Origin: Nanobdellota archaeon
GTDB lineage: Archaea > Nanobdellota > Nanobdellia > Woesearchaeales > CG1-02-33-12
DNA: 14,277 nucleotides
Direction of reading: 5' to 3'
Assembly (NCBI GenBank): GCA_018901315.1
Contig: JAHIFA010000049.1
Location: forward strand, 1-14,277
Shown here: positions 1 through 6,714 of the stretch, piece after piece
How the letters are laid out: the number at the start of each line of letters is the position of its first letter
Position numbering within the stretch: position 1 is the stretch's first letter
Notes under the pieces: generated by a model
What the model saw: only the letters and a program-made list of their open reading frames with translations
Database searches by the model: none
What the model was told of the DNA's origin: nothing
Position numbers and translations under genes: made by a program

Positions 1-1
1 G

Positions 2-388
2 ATAATTTTTTCATCTGAGAAAATAGCTGCTTACCTCATAAGGGGGGTCACAAAAACATGGTTTAAAAAAGTAAAAGAGAAGAGAAAAATATCAGAAGAG
101 AAATATGAACTTGAGCAGATCCTTGCAAATCCATTCATGGCTCCGACAAAAAGCATGGTAAAAATCATAAACAAGCTTGACAATAATGTTTTATATTATT
201 ATGAAAAAATAAAAAATGATGATACGAGGGAGAAAAGCTGCAGGAGATTAAACCAGGCTGAAAAAACAAACTTAATCTCATGGGCAATGCACCTTCTTGG
301 AGTAAAAAACAGCTTTATGCACAATGAATCCTTTGACAATGGTTTTATTGATTATGTAAGCAGTTATATGCTTCAAAAACCAGAATAA
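2..388 (+). CDS. 3' end of an unrecognised protein gene
   Basis: The reading frame is open from the left edge to a TAA at 386-388, giving the last 128 residues of a protein whose start lies outside the window. An internal ATG at 137 is possible, but the 45 codons before it are uninterrupted and read like protein (charged and helical, with a Lys/Glu-rich stretch), so a continuing gene is more likely. The visible part is soluble and helix-rich, with a run LYYYEK in the middle and no membrane segment or catalytic motif that I recognise. I cannot assign a family. It is followed directly by a cluster of stem-loops and then by pdxS. Confidence 0.6.
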   Translation: MIFSSEKIAAYLIRGVTKTWFKKVKEKRKISEEKYELEQILANPFMAPTKSMVKIINKLDNNVLYYYEKIKNDDTREKSCRRLNQAEKTNLISWAMHLLGVKNSFMHNESFDNGFIDYVSSYMLQKPE

Positions 389-525
389 ATACTGTGGACT
401 GAAGTCCATAGTATTTGAAAATCCTGAGAAATTTGTTTCACAAATTTCTGGGACACAAGAAATACTTTCAGAATTTCTTCGTGAATTGTCAGAAAGAAAC
501 TGAAGTTTATAGTATTCTGACAATT
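389..525 (+). other. Cluster of four consecutive stem-loops
   Basis: Four inverted repeats lie end to end directly after the stop codon of the left-edge gene. H1 is 389-400 with 403-414 (11 closed pairs, one of them G-U, around a UGAA loop). H2 is 427-436 with 440-449 (10 perfect pairs, 3-base loop). H3 is 457-463 with 473-479 (7 perfect pairs). H4 is 484-494 with 515-525 (11 perfect pairs), enclosing a smaller hairpin at 497-508 and followed by a short T run. The last hairpin plus T run could serve as a terminator, but four in a row is more than termination needs. This could be a structured 3' UTR, a small non-coding RNA or a remnant repeat element. Confidence 0.55.
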
Positions 526-579
526 TTTGATAAAATCTAAAACAAATAAATTAATAAACTTCAAAAACATGCTTCTTTT

Positions 580-586
580 GGGGTGA
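580..586 (+). promoter_or_regulatory. Shine-Dalgarno site of pdxS
   Basis: GGGGTGA ends six bases before the ATG at 593. It is one of the few clear ribosome binding sites in the window and fixes the pdxS start. It implies a leadered transcript, unlike most neighbours, which have a TATA box at leaderless distance. Confidence 0.6.
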
Positions 587-592
587 GTCATA

Positions 593-1519
593 ATGTCAAA
601 AAAATACTCAAAAGAGAATATAGAAAAACTTCTAGAAAGCTTTGCTGGGGGAGTTATTATGGATGTAACAAAAGGGGCTGATGCATACACAGCCCAAGAG
701 GCAGGGGCTGTTGCAGTAATGGCATTATACAAAGTACCGGCTGATATTCGAAAGGAGGGAGGAGTAGCAAGAACAGCATCCGTAGAAAAGATTGAAGAGA
801 TAGTAAAATCTGTGAGGATACCTGTTATGGCAAAGGCAAGGATTGGCCATTATGGAGAAGCAAGGATGCTTGAAGCTCTTGGAATTGATTTTATAGATGA
901 AAGTGAGGTACTAACTCCAGCAGATAAAAAATATCATATAAACAAAAGGGAGTTTAATGCACCATTTGTCTGTGGAGCCCGCGACCTTGGAGAGGCATTG
1001 AGGAGGATTTATGAAGGGGCCATGATGATAAGAACAAAGGGTGAGGCAGGAACAGGTGATGTAAATCAGGCAATAGAACATATGAGATTAATAAGAGAAG
1101 AGCTAGCCTACCTTGTTGGGTTATTTGAATATGGCAAGTTTCTTAGTAAAAAAGGCATGAAAAATATGGAAGATGAGCTAAGAAAAAAAGCCCAAGAATA
1201 CAGAGTTCCATATGAACTTGTGTATAAGGTTGCAAAAGAAAAAAAGCTTCCAGTATTAAACTTTGCAGCAGGAGGAATAGCAACACCTGCAGATGCAGCT
1301 TATATGATGGAGCTTGGAGCAGATGGTGTTTTTGTTGGAAGCGGGATATTTAAGTTAAAGGATAAGGATCAAGAACCAATGGCCAGGGCAATAGTTGAAG
1401 CTGTCAGATATTGGAATAAGCCAGCCACGCTGTTAGAGGCTTCAAGAACTGTTGGAGAAGCAATGGCGGGTACTGCAATAGACTCTTTAGAAGAGAAAGA
1501 TAAAACACAGTACAGGTAA
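593..1519 (+). CDS. pdxS: Pyridoxal 5'-phosphate synthase, lyase/synthase subunit PdxS
   Basis: PdxS builds pyridoxal 5'-phosphate from ribose 5-phosphate, glyceraldehyde 3-phosphate and ammonia in the DXP-independent vitamin B6 pathway. The ammonia is normally supplied by the glutaminase PdxT, and the enzyme forms a cytosolic dodecamer of TIM barrels. The 308 residues are slightly longer than usual. Asp24 (GGVIMDV), Lys81 (VMAKARIGH) and Lys149 (RTKGEAGTG) fall exactly at the numbering of the characterised bacterial enzyme. Other family signatures are [10 protein letters not shown] (102-111), [14 protein letters not shown] (125-138) and [13 protein letters not shown] near the C terminus. The start is supported by the Shine-Dalgarno site at 580-586. 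No pdxT lies next door on either side, so the glutaminase must be elsewhere or absent. Family assignment is essentially certain. Confidence 0.97.
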   Translation: MSKKYSKENIEKLLESFAGGVIMDVTKGADAYTAQEAGAVAVMALYKVPADIRKEGGVARTASVEKIEEIVKSVRIPVMAKARIGHYGEARMLEALGIDFIDESEVLTPADKKYHINKREFNAPFVCGARDLGEALRRIYEGAMMIRTKGEAGTGDVNQAIEHMRLIREELAYLVGLFEYGKFLSKKGMKNMEDELRKKAQEYRVPYELVYKVAKEKKLPVLNFAAGGIATPADAAYMMELGADGVFVGSGIFKLKDKDQEPMARAIVEAVRYWNKPATLLEASRTVGEAMAGTAIDSLEEKDKTQYR

Positions 1520-1566
1520 ACAATTTTATTTATTAAACTTAAAATAATCTAAAAAATTAAGAAAAA

Positions 1567-2259
1567 ATGGCAAGCTCTAGAACAATTGTTATAGAAGGAA
1601 TAAAACCATATGGTCTGACTCTTGCACAACTATTATCAAAAAGAAGGGAGAATGTTTATCTTCTTGATGAAGATAAAATCTTATGTGAGGAATTTGTAGG
1701 CAGCTTAAGCTTAGATGGAATTGTTTTAAATGGTAAGGTAGTGGATGGAATTCTTGATAAAGAAAATATGACTGAGTTTGATGTATTTGTTGCAGCACAT
1801 GATGATGATGATAAAAATTTCTCCTCTTGTTTATATATAAAAGATCATAGGTATAAAGTGGATCAAATGTTAGCAATTGTTCAAAATGGAAAATTTGAAG
1901 AATATGTTGCTGAAAAGGGAATTCTAACAGTAAGTCCTGAAAGGGCTGTGGCTAAAATTCTGCTTAGGTATATGGCCGGTGACCCAAAACTAACAGAACG
2001 CATAACCTCAACAGGGGAAACAGAACTAATGCCTATTAAAATTGAACCTGGCTCTAGGTTAGATGGTAAAAAAATATCCACCATACATCTTAAACTTTAT
2101 AAAGATTATACTATTGTTGGTGTATGTAGAGAGAAAAACAAGGAAGGTGAAAGAATAATAATGGCAGATGAGAACCATATTTTAGAAGCAGGAGATATAT
2201 TACAACTACACATTCACCCGCGAGATCATAAAAAATTATTAGAATATATCAACAAGTAG
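1567..2259 (+). CDS. TrkA/RCK-type regulator with degenerate nucleotide-binding loop
   Basis: This 230-residue protein has the layout of a TrkA/RCK potassium-channel regulatory subunit. A Rossmann-like N-terminal half covers residues 5 to about 125, and a TrkA_C (RCK_C) domain covers about 145-229, with the typical ending 'leaGDiLqlh'. Such proteins bind NAD(H) or cyclic-di-AMP and gate K+ channels or Trk/Ktr transporters on the cytoplasmic side. The usual GxGxxG loop reads GIKPYG (11-16), so the middle glycine is missing, although the acidic end of strand 2 (LLDED) is kept. No channel or transporter gene adjoins it in the window. It starts 47 bases after pdxS without a Shine-Dalgarno site. 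An in-frame TAA at 1558-1560 limits any earlier start. An AT-rich TATA-like stretch around 1529-1545 would fit a leaderless transcript. Confidence 0.85.
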   Translation: MASSRTIVIEGIKPYGLTLAQLLSKRRENVYLLDEDKILCEEFVGSLSLDGIVLNGKVVDGILDKENMTEFDVFVAAHDDDDKNFSSCLYIKDHRYKVDQMLAIVQNGKFEEYVAEKGILTVSPERAVAKILLRYMAGDPKLTERITSTGETELMPIKIEPGSRLDGKKISTIHLKLYKDYTIVGVCREKNKEGERIIMADENHILEAGDILQLHIHPRDHKKLLEYINK

Positions 2260-2263
2260 GTTT

Positions 2264-2290
2264 ATAAAAAAGTAAAAATATAGAAAAAAA
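2264..2290 (-). terminator. Oligo-T stretch downstream of the PRC-barrel gene
   Basis: Read on the minus strand, the bases directly after the PRC-barrel stop codon are almost uninterrupted T-rich sequence (T7, then two further T5-T6 runs). Archaeal RNA polymerase terminates at such U-rich tracts without needing a hairpin. The tract lies between two convergent genes. Confidence 0.4.
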
Positions 2291-2566
2291 CTATTCTTCC
2301 TCTTCTTCCTCAGGATTATAGCTAGGCACAGCTGCCTTGCTTATTATCATTACATCGCCGATTGACTTGACGAGCTGGTGAGGAACAATAACCCCTTTTG
2401 CAGAGCCGAGTATTTTGTTAAGGAAAGAGTTCTTTGTTGCCCTAACCCTCCAGCCAAACACCTTATTTGTGGTGATTATGGATTCTTCAACATCTCCAAA
2501 ATAATCTCCAGAATCAGTAAAAACCTTCATATCATATGTTTCTGATATTTTTTTCATTTTTAGCAT
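2291..2566 (-). CDS. PRC-barrel domain protein
   Basis: A 91-residue protein made of a single PRC-barrel-type beta domain. Residues 12-30 read KVFTDSGDYFGDVEES, the first strand-turn-strand of the fold. Residues 58-74 contain GVIVPHQLVKSIGDVMI, the C-terminal signature shared by many archaeal PRC-barrel proteins. It ends in a run of glutamates (EEEEEE). Small archaeal PRC-barrel proteins are widespread. Some relatives take part in RNA metabolism or cell division, but the role of this one is not evident. The start is well supported by GGAGGG, five to six bases upstream of the ATG at 2566, and by a strong BRE/TATA element further up. It is transcribed divergently from the TraB-family gene. Confidence 0.85.
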   Translation of the reverse strand: MLKMKKISETYDMKVFTDSGDYFGDVEESIITTNKVFGWRVRATKNSFLNKILGSAKGVIVPHQLVKSIGDVMIISKAAVPSYNPEEEEEE

Positions 2567-2610
2567 GATATCCCTCCGATATAATTATGCTATGATTAAT
2601 ATATACCAAC

Positions 2611-2625
2611 TATTTAAAGCTTTCG
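2611..2625 (-). promoter_or_regulatory. BRE/TATA promoter of the PRC-barrel gene
   Basis: On the minus strand this reads CGAAAGC followed by TTTAAATA, close to the archaeal BRE plus TATA consensus. Initiation about 25 bases downstream would fall near 2588. That leaves a leader of about 22 bases containing the GGAGGG ribosome binding site. Confidence 0.65.
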
Positions 2626-2640
2626 AAACTTCGCAAGTTT
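2626..2640. repeat. Palindrome between the two divergent promoters
   Basis: AAACTT-CGC-AAGTTT is a perfect 6-bp inverted repeat lying exactly between the BRE of the minus-strand PRC-barrel promoter and the TATA box of the plus-strand TraB promoter. Its right arm touches the TraB TATA box. The position suits a shared operator, but a 6-bp arm in AT-rich DNA can arise by chance. Confidence 0.35.
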
Positions 2641-2646
2641 TATAAA
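2638..2646 (+). promoter_or_regulatory. TATA box of the TraB-family gene (leaderless)
   Basis: TTTTATAAA, preceded by CGCAAG as a plausible BRE, is centred 28 bases before the ATG at 2670. There is no Shine-Dalgarno site between, so transcription probably starts at or next to the start codon. Confidence 0.6.
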
Positions 2647-2669
2647 AAAGGATTTTTATTATATTATAA

Positions 2670-3398
2670 ATGAGATACAAAAACCTAAACATAATCGGAA
2701 CATCACACATTGCAAAACAGAGCGTTGATAGTGTTAAAAATACAATTCTCAAGGAAAAGCCAGATATTATTGCATTAGAGCTTGACAAAAACAGGCTCTA
2801 TGGGTTAATGCATAACCAAAAGAGAAAAATAAGCATTACAGATATTTCAAAAATAGGATTTAAAGGCTTCTTGTTCAGCTGGATTGGCTCTATTATACAG
2901 AAAAAACTAGGGGATTATGTTGGAGTTACTCCTGGCTCTGAGATAAAAACTGCAATTAGGCTTGCAAAAAAACAAAAGGCAAGAATTGCTCTTATAGACC
3001 AGAATATTGAGACAACACTAAAGCGTTTTTCAAAAGCATTAACCTGGAAAGAAAAATGGAATCTATTGGTTGATATTTTCAAGGGGGTTGTATTAAGGAA
3101 GAACGAGCTTGAAGATTTAAATATTGAAAAATTTGACCTTACAAAAGTTCCAAGTCAGGAAGTTATCAGGAAGTTAATCAATAAAATGAGAGAAAGATAC
3201 CCAAACATATGCAGGGTTTTGATAGATGAGAGAAACAAGATAATGGCAAGAAATCTCTCTTATTTAATGAATGAGCATCCTGAAAAAAACATCTTAGCTG
3301 TTGTTGGAGCAGGGCATGAGGAAGAAATAGTAGAGCTAATCAAAAAAGATTTTAACTATAAAATAAGTTACAGCCTTAATATAGAAAATAGTATTTAA
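2670..3398 (+). CDS. TraB/PrgY-family protein, soluble short form
   Basis: This 242-residue protein carries the TraB/TIKI/GumN family landmarks. They are GTSH at 10-13, ELD..R at 37-42, a GxE..xAxxxA stretch (GSEIKTAIRLA) in the first half, DERNKIMARNL at 186-196, and the second Gxx-His motif GAGH at 213-216. The two Gxx-His motifs and the acidic residue are the proposed metal/active-site residues in TIKI-type proteases. In bacteria, relatives act on peptide pheromones. Many archaeal members that I know of are longer and have C-terminal membrane segments; this one ends soon after GAGH and shows no clear membrane helix. The start at 2670 fits a leaderless transcript. The M50-like gene follows 42 bases later on the same strand. 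Family call is confident; substrate unknown. Confidence 0.9.
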   Translation: MRYKNLNIIGTSHIAKQSVDSVKNTILKEKPDIIALELDKNRLYGLMHNQKRKISITDISKIGFKGFLFSWIGSIIQKKLGDYVGVTPGSEIKTAIRLAKKQKARIALIDQNIETTLKRFSKALTWKEKWNLLVDIFKGVVLRKNELEDLNIEKFDLTKVPSQEVIRKLINKMRERYPNICRVLIDERNKIMARNLSYLMNEHPEKNILAVVGAGHEEEIVELIKKDFNYKISYSLNIENSI

Positions 3399-3408
3399 AA
3401 ACAAAATA

Positions 3409-3416
3409 CTTAAATA
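3409..3416 (+). promoter_or_regulatory. TATA box of the membrane cassette
   Basis: CTTAAATA, preceded by an A-rich BRE-like stretch, is centred about 28 bases upstream of the ATG at 3441, with no Shine-Dalgarno site between. It would drive the four-gene membrane operon as a leaderless transcript. A second TATA-like word (TATTTAAA) at 3392-3399 overlaps the end of the TraB gene. Confidence 0.55.
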
Positions 3417-3440
3417 TGCACATTATTATTTAACAATAAC

Positions 3441-4202
3441 ATGAGTGATCTCATAGATAAGACAAAGAGGTATTTTAGTTTTAATTCAGAAGAGATAAAG
3501 GGAATTCTTGGCTCTACATTAATAATTGCGTTTATAATTTCATTCAAGCTATGGGGCCCTGGCAATGAATTTAATTTTGCATATGGCCTGAAAAACCTTT
3601 TTAACTCTATTCTTATAACTTTACTGGCAATTCTTGTCCATATATCTGCCCAGAAAATATACGGACTGCATCTTGGCTTTAAGGTTGAGTTTAAGACATT
3701 CTGGCCTGGCTTGATAATAGCCCTTATATTATGCTTTGTTTCAGGAGGGGCTATATGGTTTCTTATTCCGGGCGGCATTGTGCTTTATCATATGGCCCAG
3801 CACAGGCTTGGATTTTTCAGGTATGGGTTAAATTACTGGTCTTTAGGAATGATATCAGCAATTGGTCCTTTGGCAAATGTTTGCATTGCAGCATTGCTTG
3901 CAGTAATAGCATATGGAGGGGTTATAATCCCTCCAATGACTCCTATAGCAACAACAACACTTGTTGGGAGGGCAATAAGCCTTAACCTCTGGCTTGCAAT
4001 CTTTACCATGCTGCCTATCCCGCCATTAGATGGAAGCAATGTATTCTTTGCAAGCAGGCTGTTGTATGCCTTTGCCTTTGGATGTATTGTAGGATATGCA
4101 ATGCTTGTGCTATTCTTAGGATTCTATTCATTAGTCTTTGTAATACTTATGGGAATCATATTTTGGTTCATAACATATCAGGTAATGGAAAAAGCAGGAT
4201 GA
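3441..4202 (+). CDS. M50/site-2-protease-like membrane protein with a lost zinc motif
   Basis: A 253-residue polytopic membrane protein with about six hydrophobic segments, resembling the intramembrane metalloprotease (M50, site-2 protease) fold. The later family landmarks are intact: GPLAN at 142-146, and LPIPPLDGS at 191-199, whose Asp197 is normally the third zinc ligand. The position of the HExxH zinc motif, however, reads HISAQ (67-71). The first histidine remains, but the catalytic glutamate is Ile and the second histidine is Gln. It is therefore probably an inactive homologue acting as a membrane scaffold or binding protein. A second HxxxH-spaced pair (HMAQH, 117-121) also lacks the glutamate. 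The start follows the TATA box at 3409 at leaderless distance. The stop overlaps the next gene's possible ATG (ATGA), so the two are probably cotranscribed. Confidence 0.75.
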   Translation: MSDLIDKTKRYFSFNSEEIKGILGSTLIIAFIISFKLWGPGNEFNFAYGLKNLFNSILITLLAILVHISAQKIYGLHLGFKVEFKTFWPGLIIALILCFVSGGAIWFLIPGGIVLYHMAQHRLGFFRYGLNYWSLGMISAIGPLANVCIAALLAVIAYGGVIIPPMTPIATTTLVGRAISLNLWLAIFTMLPIPPLDGSNVFFASRLLYAFAFGCIVGYAMLVLFLGFYSLVFVILMGIIFWFITYQVMEKAG

Positions 4203-4540
4203 TAAAAACAAAAAAAGGAGTATTGGACATGGTGAGCATGTGGGTTGAATATGTTGCCCTAATTGTATTATTTATTGGATTTATTATTTCAATGTCATCT
4301 GGCTCTGCCTTTTTAAGCTATTTGATTATATTCTTATCAGGGCTTTTAACAGGAAGAATTCTTTTCCAGAATAGGAAGGCCCTTCCATTCAAATATTATA
4401 TCCTTATGCTTGTTTTTCTTGTTGGGTATACCCTTGGAACATATGTTTCTGTTGGAAGCAGAAAGGTTATTGTGGTTGTTTTCATATTGTCAAATATTCT
4501 AAGTTATTATATTCATGATAGGGGATATATTAAACCATAG
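4199..4540 (+). CDS. Four-helix membrane protein, unknown function
   Basis: A 113-residue hydrophobic protein with four predicted membrane segments, at roughly residues 17-33, 37-53, 66-84 and 88-105, and short charged loops. I do not recognise a family. The ATG at 4199 overlaps the stop of the M50-like gene as ATGA, the usual sign of translational coupling. A competing start is the ATG at 4229 (103 residues), which has GGAG eight bases upstream (4217-4220) and still precedes the first membrane segment. The choice does not change the membrane topology. It is the second gene of a membrane cassette, and the next gene starts 15 bases downstream. Confidence 0.7.
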   Translation: MIKTKKGVLDMVSMWVEYVALIVLFIGFIISMSSGSAFLSYLIIFLSGLLTGRILFQNRKALPFKYYILMLVFLVGYTLGTYVSVGSRKVIVVVFILSNILSYYIHDRGYIKP

Positions 4541-4555
4541 AACTATAAAACTAAG

Positions 4556-4816
4556 ATGACAATTGTAAGACTTTATGAAAATTTAAAATTACAAAAATTC
4601 TGCTTTTTAGTTTTAGGAATATTATTATGCACAACAAAAGTATCTGCTTATGTGGATCCAGGAACAGGAGGGATGATTATCGGCTCTATATGGCCATTTA
4701 TCCTCGCTATCTTAGCTGCTATTGGCGGGTTCTTCTTTAAATACTTTTTTAAACCAATTAAAAAAACATTTTTAAAACTATGGAAACTAATAAAAAAATC
4801 AAAAAAAGGAAATTAA
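4556..4816 (+). CDS. Small DPGTG membrane protein
   Basis: An 86-residue protein. The first hydrophobic stretch (about residues 14-29) looks like a signal peptide or signal anchor and ends at VSA before YVDPGTGG at 32-39. A second membrane helix covers about 40-63, followed by a strongly basic tail (KPIKK...KKSKKGN). The Y-[IVL]-D-P-G-T-G motif followed by one helix and a basic tail is a pattern I know from small bacterial membrane proteins often encoded beside alkaline-phosphatase-superfamily or envelope-polysaccharide genes; no biochemical role is known to me. Here too the neighbour is an AP-superfamily hydrolase, whose start overlaps this gene by 37 bases. Confidence 0.75.
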   Translation: MTIVRLYENLKLQKFCFLVLGILLCTTKVSAYVDPGTGGMIIGSIWPFILAILAAIGGFFFKYFFKPIKKTFLKLWKLIKKSKKGN

Positions 4817-6714
4817 GTATAAAAAAACTAATAATATTTATAATAATATGTGTTACCTTAGTATATTTTGTTAGTAATATTTTTTTTTCAAGAGAGGAAA
4901 AAATGATTAAAGGCAGATATGATAAAGTCCTTTTAATAGGTATTGATGGCATGGACATGGAAGTAACTAATAAACTAATGAGCGAGGGTATGCTTCCAAA
5001 CTTTTTAAGGCTAAAGGAGATTGGAAGCTTCTCAAAACTAAATACAATACTTCCTGCTGAAAGCCCTGTTGCATGGACAACTATTTCAACTGGCACTAAT
5101 CCAGGAAAACATGGCTTGTTTGATTTTGTTACAAGAAACCCGGAAAATTACTTACTGGAAGTTTCTATTACAAAACAAAAGTCAAAATACAGCACTAAAT
5201 TTGAATCTCCAATGAAAGGGATTCCTTTTTGGAGAATTACATCAGATGCAAAAATTCCAACAACAATTATTAGGTGGCCTGCAACCTTTCCCCCTGAAAA
5301 GGTTAATGGAGTAATGCTTTCTGGTGAGGGTGTTCCGGATATAAGAGGATTCTCAAGCGGGTATTATATCTACACTTCTGAAGATTCTAACAAAAATGAA
5401 GAAAAAACAATAAAAGTATCAGTTAATGATGGGATAATTAATTCAAAGATTTTTGGTCCTCTAGGAAATGATAGAAAATCTATTGAAGAACCAATACAGA
5501 TAAAAACAGATGCAAATAAGGCTATTATCATTGTTGATGACAAGGAATATCCTATTAATGTTAGTGGATGGAGTGACTGGATTAGGATAGATTTTAAGGT
5601 TGGTTTCATGAAAAAAGTTTCTGCCATTACTAAAGCATATCTCTTTAGTGTTGAGCCAGAATTTAATATGTATCTTGGCCCTATCCAGATAGACCCTGAA
5701 AATCCTGTTGTTGATTTTACTTATCCAAATAAATATTCAAGAGAGCTTGCAGATGCAATAGGCTTGTATAACACATTAGGCATGCCAGAAGACACAAATG
5801 CCTTAAATGAAAATGCTATAACTGATAATGTTTTTTTAGAGCAGGTCACCCAGATTGAGAATGAGAAAAACAAAATGTTCTGGTATGAATTCAACAGGTT
5901 TGACAAAGGAGTGCTTGCTTTTGTGTTTGATTCAGGAGACCGGCTTCAGCATACACATTGGGATGAAAAAAACCTGTTTAATGTTAAAGAAGGGTTATCA
6001 GTAAATAAAGAGGTTGTTGATTATTATGTTAAAAAAGACAATCTCTTGGGAGATGTTCTCAATAAAATAGATAATCAAACTGCTTTAATGATATTTTCAG
6101 ACCATGGATTCACTAGTTTTGAAAGGGCTGTCAGCATTAACACCTGGCTTGTTGAGAATGGCTTTATGATTTTAACAGATGAATATGACGGAAATGATGA
6201 GGGAGCCCTCTTTAAATTTGTTGACTGGAGCAAAACAAAGGCTTATTCAGCTGGCTTTGCAGGGATTTACATTAATTTTAAAGGAAGAGAAGGGCAAGGC
6301 ATTGTAGAAGAGAATGAAAAAGAGGAAATTATGAATGATATCATCAAAAAATTAGAAGATTTTAAAGACCCAAAAAATAATAAAAATGTTGTAACTCATG
6401 CATACAAAAGGGAAGAGATTTATCATGGGGATTATGTCAAGGATGCTCCTGACATTGTTATTGGGTTTGAGCCAGGCTACAGGATGAGCTGGCAGAGTGC
6501 AATTGGAGGGTTAACACAAGAAATAGTCACAGACAATTTAAAAAAATGGGATGGAGACCATATAGTTGACCCCTCGCATGTTCCAGGGGTTTTATTTACA
6601 AATTTCAAAACAAACAATGAAAATCCAAGCCTGATAGATATTGCTCCTACTGCCCTTTCCCTACTTAATCTGGACATGCCAAAAGAGATTGATGGAATGA
6701 ACTTATTGAAATGA
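4780..6714 (+). CDS. Membrane-anchored alkaline-phosphatase-superfamily phosphohydrolase (COG3379-like)
   Basis: A 644-residue protein with an N-terminal signal anchor (hydrophobic residues 17-36 after a lysine-rich start), so the catalytic part should lie outside the cytoplasm. The core matches the alkaline phosphatase/phosphodiesterase superfamily. The metal site Asp56 lies in LLIGIDGMD, and the likely nucleophile Ser95 in ESPVAWTTISTGTNPGKHG. Further metal ligands are Asp387 and His391 (DRLQH), Asp441-His442 (FSDHGF) and His594 (GDHIVDP, with His600 as the alternative). The order and spacing resemble the 'predicted phosphohydrolase/phosphomutase' group, and a large insert lies between the nucleophile and DRLQH. 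The substrate is unknown; phospholipid or polysaccharide head groups are possible. The start at 4780 overlaps the DPGTG gene by 37 bases. A later ATG at 4903 would remove the anchor and is less likely. Confidence 0.88.
   Translation: METNKKIKKRKLSIKKLIIFIIICVTLVYFVSNIFFSREEKMIKGRYDKVLLIGIDGMDMEVTNKLMSEGMLPNFLRLKEIGSFSKLNTILPAESPVAWTTISTGTNPGKHGLFDFVTRNPENYLLEVSITKQKSKYSTKFESPMKGIPFWRITSDAKIPTTIIRWPATFPPEKVNGVMLSGEGVPDIRGFSSGYYIYTSEDSNKNEEKTIKVSVNDGIINSKIFGPLGNDRKSIEEPIQIKTDANKAIIIVDDKEYPINVSGWSDWIRIDFKVGFMKKVSAITKAYLFSVEPEFNMYLGPIQIDPENPVVDFTYPNKYSRELADAIGLYNTLGMPEDTNALNENAITDNVFLEQVTQIENEKNKMFWYEFNRFDKGVLAFVFDSGDRLQHTHWDEKNLFNVKEGLSVNKEVVDYYVKKDNLLGDVLNKIDNQTALMIFSDHGFTSFERAVSINTWLVENGFMILTDEYDGNDEGALFKFVDWSKTKAYSAGFAGIYINFKGREGQGIVEENEKEEIMNDIIKKLEDFKDPKNNKNVVTHAYKREEIYHGDYVKDAPDIVIGFEPGYRMSWQSAIGGLTQEIVTDNLKKWDGDHIVDPSHVPGVLFTNFKTNNENPSLIDIAPTALSLLNLDMPKEIDGMNLLK

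Noticed and set aside
389-592. Riboswitch controlling pdxS
   Set aside because: The stem-loops end about 55 bases before the pdxS ribosome binding site, and I cannot match the structure to any known ligand-binding RNA. It is kept only as an unexplained structured region.
4082-4198. Upstream extension of the four-helix membrane protein
   Set aside because: The frame is open from an ATG at 4082, but that part lies wholly inside the M50-like gene in another frame and has no promoter or ribosome binding site. The ATGA start at 4199 or the GGAG-preceded ATG at 4229 is better.
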